DNA of 64,000 nucleotides from the NCBI RefSeq assembly GCF_020283565.1, contig NC_060060.1:47170015-47234014 (forward strand), in the 5' to 3' direction. The notes below the pieces were generated by a model. The model did no database searches. It was given only the letters and a program-made list of their open reading frames with translations, and had not been told where the DNA came from. Below, one piece after another: positions 55,277 to 64,000 of the stretch. The position numbers and the translations under genes are program-made. Position 1 is the stretch's first letter. The number at the start of each line of letters is the position of its first letter. This stretch comes from Trifolium pratense. Taxonomy: Eukaryota > Streptophyta > Magnoliopsida > Fabales > Fabaceae.

Positions 55277-55524
55277 GGAGCCCCCCAAGTCGTTATGCTC
55301 GTAGGCGAGGGTAATGACTTGAAGCTTTATCGATTCATCTCGATTTACCGAACGTACCAGATCCGAGTTGGGCAGCTGAATTTTCGCAGTGTCCCTATGG
55401 TCAAAGTCAAGCTTTGGAAAGGAAAATCGTTTATTCCAAGTGGTCAATCCTAGGATTCTGCAGCCGCCTCTCGTATTTATGGGATGTCAGGTGTGGTGAC
55501 TGGTCCTTTGGGTGGCAAGTTTTG

Positions 55525-55534
55525 CTATAAATAC
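55525..55534 (+). promoter_or_regulatory. TATA box of antisense unit 1 (element B)
   Basis: CTATAAATAC, same position relative to the ATG (55580) as in element A. Confidence 0.55.
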
Positions 55535-55579
55535 TTGCTTATCCTTTGGCTTCCCATACCCTGAGTTTGAAGGCTAGCG

Positions 55580-55936
55580 ATGGATAATAGGGATTCCAAG
55601 AAGGTTGTTGCTGATGGCTCTGAGTCTCGAAGAGGGAAAAAGAGAGCGGAAGTTCCTAAGCCTGCGCCGGCTCGTTCTCAAAAGGGGAAAGAAGCTAAGG
55701 TGATGTTCCCTTCCTCGGATACTTCTGATACCTCCAGTTCCGACGAATCAGCGGATTTCATTGGGGCAGTCGAGGAGTTCCTGAGGGCTCATCAATCTCC
55801 CCATCTCTATCCTCCTGGCCCTGCCTCTGGTGAAGGGGGGTCCCAGGTTGGGAAAGAGGCTAAGATATGGCCAGAGGAGGTGCTGTGGACTGATTCGGAT
55901 TCCGCGATTAGCTCGGGTTCCGAGCACGAGGACTAG
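55580..55936 (+). CDS. Antisense small acidic ORF, element B, 118 aa
   Basis: Same length and apparently identical residues as 43251-43607, although the DNA differs at several positions (for example GCACCG/GCGCCG, TCTAGT/TCCAGT, TCGGCG/TCAGCG, TCAGGT/TCGGGT). The changes I can see are silent third-position changes, a hint of protein-level constraint. Followed by AATAAA at 55986. Confidence 0.5.
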   Translation: MDNRDSKKVVADGSESRRGKKRAEVPKPAPARSQKGKEAKVMFPSSDTSDTSSSDESADFIGAVEEFLRAHQSPHLYPPGPASGEGGSQVGKEAKIWPEEVLWTDSDSAISSGSEHED

Positions 55937-56554
55937 GTGCTCAGATCCATTTGTAATTCTCTTCCCTTTGTAATGGACTATCATTAATAAAATAATTCTT
56001 TTGATTTTTCCCGAGCATAATTTATTTGCACTCATGCTTTATGTATGCTCTTGATTTAATAATGTCGCTAATTTTCCGAACCATTCCGAGCGGACTTTCG
56101 ATCGAAAAATTATACTCATTGTTGAGCACGTTTTCGACTTTACGAATTTGTCGAGGAGCGCGGTGTTCTTATTCGATTGCTGCGGCTTTCCCCGAATTTT
56201 TAGCAAAGAAATAAGGGGAAGGATTCCGAGGATCTTGCGTTTCCTTATTTGGTCGCGATTTTCTCGGGATGTGGTGTCTTGGATTTCGCGAGATTTGCGC
56301 GAGCAGACGGGTGTGACTTGAAAGGACGAGTCGCTTCGTTTCCTCTCGCCACGTGTAAAGGCTACGAAACAGCACTCGAGTGTCTATTCTTTGAGATTTG
56401 AACTTCGAGGTCGTTTTGGACCGTTGGATTTTCGCGCCTTTTCGTTTCTCCTGGGATCGCATCTGGGCCACTTGATCGTGATTGATCCGGACCGTTAGAT
56501 CGATCCTGTGGTTCAGATGGAAGCGGCGCGAATTTTCCTGTACGGATGCGTTGG

Positions 56555-56566
56555 CCTATATATAGG
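56555..56566 (+). promoter_or_regulatory. TATA box of antisense unit 2 (element B)
   Basis: CCTATATATAGG, preserved from element A. Confidence 0.65.
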
Positions 56567-56696
56567 AGGGAGGTTTTTCGTTTGAAACTTTACAGTTTCT
56601 CACTTACTTTCTCTATCATTTTGCCTTTCCGGTCCAAGCTTTCTCTGGTGTTTTTCTACTACAAACTCCTCATTCCTATCTTCATTTGATCAACAA

Positions 56697-57116
56697 GTAA
56701 GTGTTTTATCCTTTTAATCTTTGAAGATTTTGTTTGGATTTTACTTTGGATTGTTGTAGATAGTTCACGCGGTGTAGGGCTGTAGTATGTTTCCTGTGTA
56801 GTCTGGGTAGCCTTTTTGAAGGTTGTAGGTGGTGATTAGCACCCTTTTCCCCCCAAAAGAGGGGTTTTTCGCGGTTTTCCGGCGAGAAATCGCTTGTTTT
56901 CACCAACTGACGGTTGGGTTTTAGTTTAGAACAGTGTCGAGCACCATATGCATTTCGTGCTCGATTGTTTACATGAATTTCGCGTTCGGAGAGATGATTT
57001 GTCACCTTTAGTTTCCGTGTAATCTTTTGTTTGAGATCCTCGCCCTTTCGCTTGATTTGGCGGTGGAAGGGTGGATTTGAATGTCGAATTCATTTTTCCT
57101 TCCTCTGCTTTTTCAG
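56697..57116 (+). other. 5'UTR intron of antisense unit 2 (element B)
   Basis: 420 bp with the same GTAAGTG donor and CTTTTTCAG acceptor as element A. The interior has visibly more substitutions than the coding exons. Confidence 0.6.
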
Positions 57117-57125
57117 GTTTTCTAG

Positions 57126-59167
57126 ATGGCTGAGGGATCTCAAGGTGACTTCACGTTCATAGATCAACAGTCTTCCTCATCAATTCGCATCCGAGCCGAC
57201 GTTTCGTGGGTGGCGGATGAACCCCGAGAGACGGAGTCAGTTTATCAGGATTGCGAGAGCGACATCCCAGAGACGATGTGCACGGATATTCAGACTCCTC
57301 CTACTGAAGACTTCGAGGTGCGGATTCCCACTGCTCGCCACCGGATCTGCGGTAATTGGGCTTGGGGAACGATCCCCATGTACGAGATTGCCTTCAAGCA
57401 TCTGGGAGTTCGACTGCCCTTCACAGATCTGGAGGTGTCCATCTTTCGTCATCTTCGGTTGGCTCCCTCTCAACTTCACCCGAATTCACTGGCCTTTATC
57501 AAGGCTTTTGAAAAAACTGCTGAGTATTTGGGTTTGGGCCCCACCTTGCCTTTATTTTTCTACCATTTTGGCCTTCAACGGAGCTGTCCTCGGGGGGAAC
57601 GGGCGAAAGGGAAGCTCTTGAAGGGAACCCCGGTACCGGATGCCAAGCATGGATGGGTTTCTTTGAGGCAACGGAAACGCCTCTTTGACATGTTCGACGA
57701 GTCGGTACGGGGGTTTAAGTCCGTCTTTTATGGAGTTAGGCCAATAACGACGAAAGGTTGGAACAATTTCGTTCGTAGGGGGCATCGAATTGATGAGCTG
57801 GGACAGGAAGTGCTTGACGAGCAGGGACTCCCTATCGAGGAGGATTTTGCCAGATTTCCTTTCTATTGGCGCAGGGATCATTATTCCATGTCGACCAAGG
57901 AATTTGTGTTTACGCTGGGAGCGCTGTCAGCTGAGGAGAGAGCTGACTATAAAAAATTATTAGAGTTTGTGGAGGGCTTGCCTCCGTTCCTTCTGAGTGA
58001 CTCGAATGGCGAGCCTTTGCTTGGGGAAGATGGTCGAAGGTTGACCTACCGGAAGGTGATCGCCACGAAAGAGTTGCTCGCTTGCGACACCTCGGAGGAA
58101 CTGACCGTTTTTTGGAGTATGCTCGTAGCTTTCTTTTATTTATTTCTTACCAACTGTTTTTACTTCTTTTACTTGCTTGCATTTTTACTTGCTCGCCTTC
58201 TGTTTTGCTAACCGTTGCTCTGATTTGCGTAGGTACAATGACCAGTGGATCTGCCGCTCTTCGCAAAGCTCGTGCCGCCAAGAACAAGAGAGAGGCGAGC
58301 GGTGCTGCTACAACTTCTTCTGCCCCTCAGTCTCCCACAGCTTCCAACGTGGATCGCTCGAAGAGGACTCGGCTGGAGGAGGAAACCTCTTCTCGACAGG
58401 ATCATGTGATCGTGGATCTTTCTGGCCAGGATGATCCTCCTCTTCCCGGTCCCCACAAATTGACTGCTGGGCTTCCTGCTGACGATTTTGTCCTCCCTCC
58501 ACTTTATGCTCATGCCGAGTTACTGACCGGAGCTACCAAAGTGAAGATTAATCCCGCGGATGAAGCCATCCTATCGGATATGGGTCCTGAGGTTCTCCGT
58601 GCCGAGATAGCTGCCCAATCCATGGCTCTACTCAAATTGGTCGAAATGGCGACTTTTTTGAATGGTCGGGAGTGCAAGTATTTGGAGGAGAGGGATGAGG
58701 CTCGCAAGGAGTTGCCTTCGTTGCAGCGGAGGTTGGCAGAATCCGAGGCCTCCTGCGAGGTGTTCAGGGAGGAGCGCAAGACCCTCTCGGCCAATCTTAA
58801 GGAAGCGGAGGATAGGCTCAAGACAGTTTCGGAGGAGAGGGACAGCGCTGTGCAGAAGGTTGAGGAACAGAAGGCTATGATCGGCGAGCTGACAGGGAAG
58901 TTGGAGAGACTTCAAGTCATCGGGGTCGTTGAAGATCGGGAGAAGGAGCTCGATCCTCAAGGGGAGTATGCTTCCTCCTCTCGTGCTGATATGCTCGTCA
59001 AGATCCAGGAGCTTGAGTCGAACATGGTGGCTGCTGCAGCTTTTAGCTTTAACAACGCAGTGGCTCAGCTTAGGATTCTCAACCCCGGTTTGAACGAGGA
59101 GGGTTTGGATGAGGAGAAGGAGGTGAGAGATGGAGCTATTGTCACCCCTCCTGATGATGAGATGTAA
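57126..59167 (+). CDS. Antisense spliced PF04195-like gene, element B, about 641 aa
   Basis: Exon 1 57126-58116, intron 58117-58232, exon 2 58233-59167, with the same splice sites and phases as element A. The frame is open throughout. Differences to A are mostly conservative (e.g. I/V in HLGIRLPF, C/Y and P/R in RLTCPKV, G/A in YAHGELL). The C-terminal tail is one residue shorter and ends DDEM rather than DDDEV. Domains as in element A: PF04195-like region, basic segment, coiled coil, acidic end. After the stop the two elements diverge for about 50 bp, then match again. Confidence 0.75.
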
Positions 59168-59869
59168 TCTTATTTTTCTCTTGTAATTAGTTTGCTTTCT
59201 TTTGGGCGCTTCGTTCGCCCTTTTGATGTATTTGACAATTATGGCCCCTCGGGGTCTTCAACTATCAGCACTTTGATTTATTCTCCTGCTTTTTCGCCTT
59301 TATCTCATATCTAGATTTAGGGTTTGTGTGGCGATGCTTTTAATTTCCTCTGAATGTCGAATCGATCGTTTGTACGCTCGACGCTTTTAAGCTTATGCGT
59401 TGATTGTCGTTTTGTTTGCGCTCGACCAAATTTGAGGTTTTTAACTTGGTAATTTTCCAAACATTCTATACGCCGAACTATTTGTTTCCTCGCGCTAGTG
59501 TGTGTTTGGATGGTGGTCATCGTTGTGGTAGCTGGTACCATTTGATGCCGGGCTTAGAAGGTGCGGGGAACCATTCTAAGTGTTTGGAGATGTTAATCCA
59601 AACTAACAACGAGGAGAGGGGCTGTTGTTAAGCTTTCCTCCTCGGGGTGTGAACATCCCATCGCGAGCTGGGGTTCTACCGGGCGTGTACTACGACGATG
59701 GTGCTCCGTGGTCTAGAGCTTTCCTCGCCAACATCATCGAGCTCAAAACGTCTCGACTTTGTTTTATATTTTAAGATTCATGCCCGTACCTAAGCATTCC
59801 TCCGTTGTATAGGCGTGTTTCTCATGGGCGAAGACACAGCCTTCGTTGAGGGATGGTTTTGACCTTCTC

Positions 59870-62800
59870 TCAACTGTAGTATTGTTTGAGCTTTTCGGCA
59901 TTCCAAGGTCGGGGAATTTCTTTTCCGTAAAGATCTTCCAAATAATAGGCACCGTTTTCGGTTTTGGCTCGAACACGATAAGGTCCCTCCCAATTTGCCG
60001 CGAGTTTACCTTCACGAGAATCTTTTTGGTTGCGTCGGAGTACTAGTGTCCCAACGTCAAATTCTCGCTTGATGACCTTTTTGTCGTGCCGCTTTGCTAT
60101 TTTTTGTTTCAAAGTAGCTTCTCGGAGGGCTGCGCCGTCTCGGAGTTCTTCCAGGAGGTCGAGCTCCTCTCTGAGCATTTCATGGTTGTCTTCCCCTTCG
60201 AGGGGTACTTCTGTTTGGAAGGAGGATGCTCCGGTTTCTACTGGAATTACGGCCTCTGTTCCGTACGTCAGTCGGAAAGGCGTTTCTCCCGTTGTAGAAT
60301 GTGGAGTGGTTCGGTAAGACCAGAGTACGCTGTGTAGTTCCTCTGTCCATTTTCCTTTTGCTTCATCCAACCTCCTTTTGAGTCCTCGTAGTATAACCCT
60401 GTTCGCAGCTTCGGCTTGTCCGTTCGTTTGAGGGTGTTCGACAGAGGTGAAATGTTGGGTTGTACCTATTTTTGCCATAAATTCTCGCACTTTCTTGTCC
60501 GTGAATTGAGTCCCGTTATCTGTAATGACAACTTGAGGGATCCCAAATCTCGCAAGTATATTGCGTTTGAAAAATCGCAACACGTTGAATGTTGTGATGT
60601 GGGCGAGAGGTTCGGCTTCGATCCATTTCGTGAAGTAGTCGACAGCTACTATTAGGTATTTGTTTTGTCCTGCTGCCGTTGGAAATGGTCCTAAGAGGTC
60701 CATCCCCCACCAAGAAAACGGCCACGGGGACGATAGCGTTCTTAGCTCGTTTGGAGGGGCCAAGTGCATATCCCCGTGACGTTGGCATTTGTCACATTTT
60801 TTGACATGCTCTTTTGCGTCCGCTTGCATGGTAGGCCAATAGAATCCTGCTCGCAAGGCCTTTCTGGCCAAGGAGCGTCCACCGATGTGTTGACCGTTTA
60901 TTCCTTCGTGGATCTCGCCGAGGATCGAGGCTACCTCGCTTTCCTCGACACACCTTAGCAGAGGGATGGAAAATCCTCGGCGGTACATTTTTCCATTTAG
61001 GATTACATATGCGCAGGCTCTCCTTTTTACCTTAGCCGCCTCCTTTTTATCAAGTGGGAGGTTTCCAGTGTTCAGAAATTCGAACACGGGTGTCATCCAG
61101 CTGTTGGCGTCGATCTCGCATATCAGGAATACCTCGGTGGGTTTTACTATGCTTGGTTTGGACAGCGTTTCCTGAATAAGTGATTGATTCCCGCCCTTCT
61201 TTTTCTTAGTGCTTGCGAGCTTTGATAAGATATCTGCTCTTGCATTGTGTTCGCGAGGAACGTGCTTGATTTCGGTTTGTCGGAATTTGGTTAATTTTTC
61301 TTTGATCAAGTTTAAATATTCCGTGAGTCGCTCGTCTTTTGTTTGGTATTCCCCGGTTATTTGTGATGCGACGAGTTGTGAGTCCGTGAATATTTTAATT
61401 TCCTCAGCTTCCATATCCTGAGCCAACCTTAATCCTGCCAAGAAAGCTTCGTATTCGGCTTGGTTGTTTGTGGTTGGAAAGGCGAGCTCGAGTGAAACTT
61501 CTATGAGCGCTCCTTCGCCGCTTTCGAGTATGATACCCGCACCACTCCCTTGTGGATTCGAGGATCCATCTACGAAGATGGTCCATTTGTTTTTGTTCGG
61601 GGTAGATGATGTGGTCATCTCGGCTATGAAGTCTGCTAGCACTTGGGCTTTTAAAGCCTTTCTGCTTTCGAAAAAGATTTCGAATTCGGACAACTCGAGC
61701 GACCATTTTAGCATTCGTCCTGTCATATCCGGCCTCGCAAGGAGTTGCTTGATCGGTTGATCAGTTCGAACCACGATGGAGTGAGCTAAGAAATAGTGTC
61801 TTAGCTTCCTCGCGGCCATGACTACTGCTAAGGCCGTTTTTTCAATCTGTAAGTACCGGAGTTCTGGTCCTTGCAGAGCCTTACTTACGAAATAGACGGG
61901 TTTTTGCCCTTGCTCGGTTTCTCTTATGAGAACGGCGCTGATGGCCTCCGATGCTACGGCGAGATAAAGATATAAGGTTTCCCCTTCGTTGGGTCGCGTT
62001 AGGACTGGGGGTTCGGATAATGCCCGTTTTAAGTGTTGTAGCGCATCCTCGCATTCCTTTGTCCATTCGAATGCGGATTCTTTTCTAAGTAATTTGAATA
62101 AAGGTAGCGCGTGTTGAGCGGATTTTGCGACAAAACGAGATAAGGCTGTGAGCATCCCGTTTAATGATTGGATTGATTTCTTTGAGTCCGGCGTAGGGAA
62201 TTCAAAGAATGCTCTGCATTTATCGGGGTTAGCTTCGATTCCTCTTTCGGTTAAGTAAAACCCGAGGAATTTCCCAGCTTTTACGCCGAACGTGCATTTT
62301 TCAGGATTGAATCTCATGTTATACTTTCTCGCTTGGTCGAACACTCTTTTTAGATGGGCTGTATGATCGACTTCCTCTTCGGACTTGACGATCATATCAT
62401 CCATGTAGACTTCGAGCATGTCACCGATTTCATTGTTGAAGACTTTGTTCATCATCCTTTGGTATGTGGCGCCTGCGTTTTTAAGCCCGAAAGGCATTAC
62501 GTTGTAATAATAATTACCGGATTCGGTCATAAACGCTGTTTTCTTTTTATCGATTTCAGCCATTTTTATTTGATTATAACCCGAGTACGCATCCATAAAC
62601 GATAGTAATTTAAATCCTGATGAATTATCTACTAATTTGTCTATGTTAGGTAAAGGGTAAGCGTCTTTAGGGCAAGCCCTATTAAGATCGGTATAGTCAA
62701 CACACATGCGCCATTTTCCATTCGATTTCTTAACAAGTACAACATTGGATAGCCAGGTGGTGTACCTAGCTTCCGAAATGAAATTTGCCTCGAGGAGGTC

Positions 62801-64000
62801 TTTTACAGCTTTTTCGGCAGCCTCCGCTTTTTCGGGAGACTGCTTCCTACGCCGCTGAACAACGGCACTAGCCCTAGGATCTAAAGTCAGCTGGTGACAG
62901 GCGACCTCAGGGTCGATACCAGGCATCTCTGCAGCGCTCCAGGCGAACAGTTCAGCATTGTCCTTAAGGCAGGCGATCAGCTGCTTTTTGACCAAGTCGG
63001 GGAGTCCAGTTCCAATCTTGATCCCTTTGAGGGGGTCTTCGCCCAAGGGCACCAGTTCGAAATCTCCGTCCGGGATGGGGCGGTAGATTTTCTTTTCAGC
63101 ATCGGCGAGGTCCTTCTGTTTTTCCTCTTGATGCTCCTTTTTTGTGAGTCGAGCATCGATGTCGACGGAACCTCCAACAGTGTTTACCCCCGGATTTTTC
63201 TTTTCAGTTTTCTTGGGGGTTGCCACGGTGCTCAGATTCTTCGCTGCAGCCTCGAAGCATCTCCTCGCAGCGGCTATGTCGCCGTTGATGGTGGCGACCT
63301 GGCCGTCCAGTGTGTAGTATTTCAGCTTCAAGTGAACAGTGGACGACACAGCAAATAGCTCCGCTAAAGTAGTTCTGCCGATGATGCAGTTGTATAGCGA
63401 GGGACAGTCGACGACCATGAATTGCGTCCTTACGGATTTCATAGCCTTTTCCTCGCCGAAGGTGACAATGAGGTCCACGTATCCCCAAGGTTTGGTAGTC
63501 GACCCATTGAACCCCTGAAGGTCGGGTCCTACGTATGGAACCAAGTTCTTCTCCGACAGCTGTAGAGTTTTGAATAGCCCCGAGTACATTACGTCGCACG
63601 AGCTCCCCTGATCTACGAGGATGCGGTGGACGTCGAAGTTTGCCATGCGAGCCCTCACCAACAGTGGTATCTGATAGTTTGGCGAGCCCCCAGGAACTTC
63701 TGATTTGTAGAAGGCCAGCGGGTCGGAGTCTCCCTCAGGTTTGGTGACGGTGATGGGAGTCACCGAGCAAACGTTTTCCAACTCCTCGAACTTTCTTTTT
63801 ACCGATCCGAGGGTGATTTTATTTAGCCCTCCACCTGTTATCACCAGTGCTTTTGGGAAATTTTCCCATGAGCCATTCAGGTGGGCGTTGAAATGCCTCA
63901 GGAGCGCTCCCTCGTCTGACCCCGGGGATGGGAGTGGAATTTCAGGAGCTGAGATGGCAAGCGCCTGAGGGACGATGCCTCTGTTTTCCTGCTCGGGAAC
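59870..64000 (-). CDS. gag-pol: Gag-Pol polyprotein of Tat element B, N-terminus outside the window
   Basis: The frame is open from the stop at 59870 to the window edge and equals residues from about 525 onward of element A's polyprotein. Present: part of Gag's tail, protease (LVDQGSSCDV), RT with YMDD, both RNase H domains and complete integrase with its HHCC and DDE residues. Visible changes to A are few (NEIGN/NEIGD, LPIDKK/LPLDKK, RTEVP/QTEVP, LKKKE/LTKKE). No stop or frameshift is seen, so it may be functional. The true start is to the right of 64000; an apparent GTG start at 63844 is not real. Confidence 0.94.
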   Translation of the reverse strand, partial: VPEQENRGIVPQALAISAPEIPLPSPGSDEGALLRHFNAHLNGSWENFPKALVITGGGLNKITLGSVKRKFEELENVCSVTPITVTKPEGDSDPLAFYKSEVPGGSPNYQIPLLVRARMANFDVHRILVDQGSSCDVMYSGLFKTLQLSEKNLVPYVGPDLQGFNGSTTKPWGYVDLIVTFGEEKAMKSVRTQFMVVDCPSLYNCIIGRTTLAELFAVSSTVHLKLKYYTLDGQVATINGDIAAARRCFEAAAKNLSTVATPKKTEKKNPGVNTVGGSVDIDARLTKKEHQEEKQKDLADAEKKIYRPIPDGDFELVPLGEDPLKGIKIGTGLPDLVKKQLIACLKDNAELFAWSAAEMPGIDPEVACHQLTLDPRASAVVQRRRKQSPEKAEAAEKAVKDLLEANFISEARYTTWLSNVVLVKKSNGKWRMCVDYTDLNRACPKDAYPLPNIDKLVDNSSGFKLLSFMDAYSGYNQIKMAEIDKKKTAFMTESGNYYYNVMPFGLKNAGATYQRMMNKVFNNEIGDMLEVYMDDMIVKSEEEVDHTAHLKRVFDQARKYNMRFNPEKCTFGVKAGKFLGFYLTERGIEANPDKCRAFFEFPTPDSKKSIQSLNGMLTALSRFVAKSAQHALPLFKLLRKESAFEWTKECEDALQHLKRALSEPPVLTRPNEGETLYLYLAVASEAISAVLIRETEQGQKPVYFVSKALQGPELRYLQIEKTALAVVMAARKLRHYFLAHSIVVRTDQPIKQLLARPDMTGRMLKWSLELSEFEIFFESRKALKAQVLADFIAEMTTSSTPNKNKWTIFVDGSSNPQGSGAGIILESGEGALIEVSLELAFPTTNNQAEYEAFLAGLRLAQDMEAEEIKIFTDSQLVASQITGEYQTKDERLTEYLNLIKEKLTKFRQTEIKHVPREHNARADILSKLASTKKKKGGNQSLIQETLSKPSIVKPTEVFLICEIDANSWMTPVFEFLNTGNLPLDKKEAAKVKRRACAYVILNGKMYRRGFSIPLLRCVEESEVASILGEIHEGINGQHIGGRSLARKALRAGFYWPTMQADAKEHVKKCDKCQRHGDMHLAPPNELRTLSSPWPFSWWGMDLLGPFPTAAGQNKYLIVAVDYFTKWIEAEPLAHITTFNVLRFFKRNILARFGIPQVVITDNGTQFTDKKVREFMAKIGTTQHFTSVEHPQTNGQAEAANRVILRGLKRRLDEAKGKWTEELHSVLWSYRTTPHSTTGETPFRLTYGTEAVIPVETGASSFQTEVPLEGEDNHEMLREELDLLEELRDGAALREATLKQKIAKRHDKKVIKREFDVGTLVLRRNQKDSREGKLAANWEGPYRVRAKTENGAYYLEDLYGKEIPRPWNAEKLKQYYS

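Larger units (their letters stand above)
54876..64000 (-). mobile_element. Second Tat element (copy B), cut by the window end
   Basis: The left (3') LTR is 54876-55276. The rest parallels element A with scattered single-base differences and few indels: antisense unit 1 (55580-55936), antisense unit 2 (57126-59167) and gag-pol from 59870 to the window end. Orientation is the same as A. The 5' LTR lies outside, so age cannot be judged here. The left flank ACATC is the expected TSD. Confidence 0.94.

Noticed and set aside
63842..63844. Start codon of gag-pol in element B
   Set aside because: The GTG here corresponds to an internal Val of the polyprotein in element A; the real start is beyond the window end.
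1..64000. Bacterial-type features (operons, ribosome binding sites, CRISPR arrays), rRNA or intact tRNA genes, telomeric or satellite arrays
   Set aside because: None seen; the window is plant nuclear DNA dominated by transposons, and short tandem motifs found are explained by subterminal arrays or microsatellites.

Overview
The window is nuclear DNA of a flowering plant, most likely a papilionoid legume. This rests on spliceosomal introns with GT..AG borders, a Restorer-like PPR gene, HD-ZIP IV START genes, plant LTR retrotransposon lineages, and terminal repeats of the GGGTTAAATAAGTTTTTG type that are very common in legume genomes. Assignment to a species is not possible from sequence reading alone. 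Nothing bacterial, viral or organellar is seen, and no rRNA or tRNA gene or CRISPR array is present. Most of the 64 kb is transposable elements, and many insertions are young enough for exact borders and target-site duplications (TSDs) to be read.

Layout. 1-1.5 kb: a decayed DNA-transposon copy carrying a FAR1-type domain fragment, repeated at 40.6-42.3 kb. 1.76-5.0 kb: a complete non-autonomous LTR element that encodes only a Copia-like Gag (TR-GAG type). 5.8-9.2 kb: a MULE-type element carrying a coding fragment, LINE debris and a hAT-type element. 9.6-11.3 kb: an intact PPR gene of the Restorer-of-fertility-like class. 13.4-15.65 kb: a large imperfect inverted repeat whose arms carry a gene-like 5' exon and intron. 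16-22.6 kb: a broken copy of an HD-ZIP IV-derived START gene, split by a young Copia element with 110-bp LTRs. 23.9-33.3 kb: a second young Copia element whose gag is interrupted by a 4.4-kb CACTA element, which itself carries an LRR-kinase fragment. 35.3-38.5 kb: the second, intact START gene (six exons, no homeodomain) with a hAT element in one intron. 38.6-40.3 kb: a SINE and two small MITEs. 42.5-53.7 kb: a complete Ty3/gypsy element of the Tat type on the minus strand. 54.9-64 kb: a second copy of the same family, cut by the window end.

Host genes. Only two look intact: the PPR gene (organellar RNA binding, inferred) and the homeodomain-less START gene at 35.3-38.5 kb. The START gene and its pseudogene partner lie in the same orientation about 16-20 kb apart, and the two hAT/Copia insertions that distinguish them postdate the duplication.

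Most interesting system. Both Tat-type elements carry, antisense to gag-pol, what looks like two complete Pol II transcription units. One is a small acidic ORF with its own TATA box and AATAAA. The other is a larger gene with TATA box, 5'UTR intron, coding exon, 116-bp intron and second coding exon, giving about 642 residues of the 'putative gypsy type transposon' family (recognised by eye as PF04195) followed by a coiled coil. Family names and identities here come from reading motifs, not from database searches.
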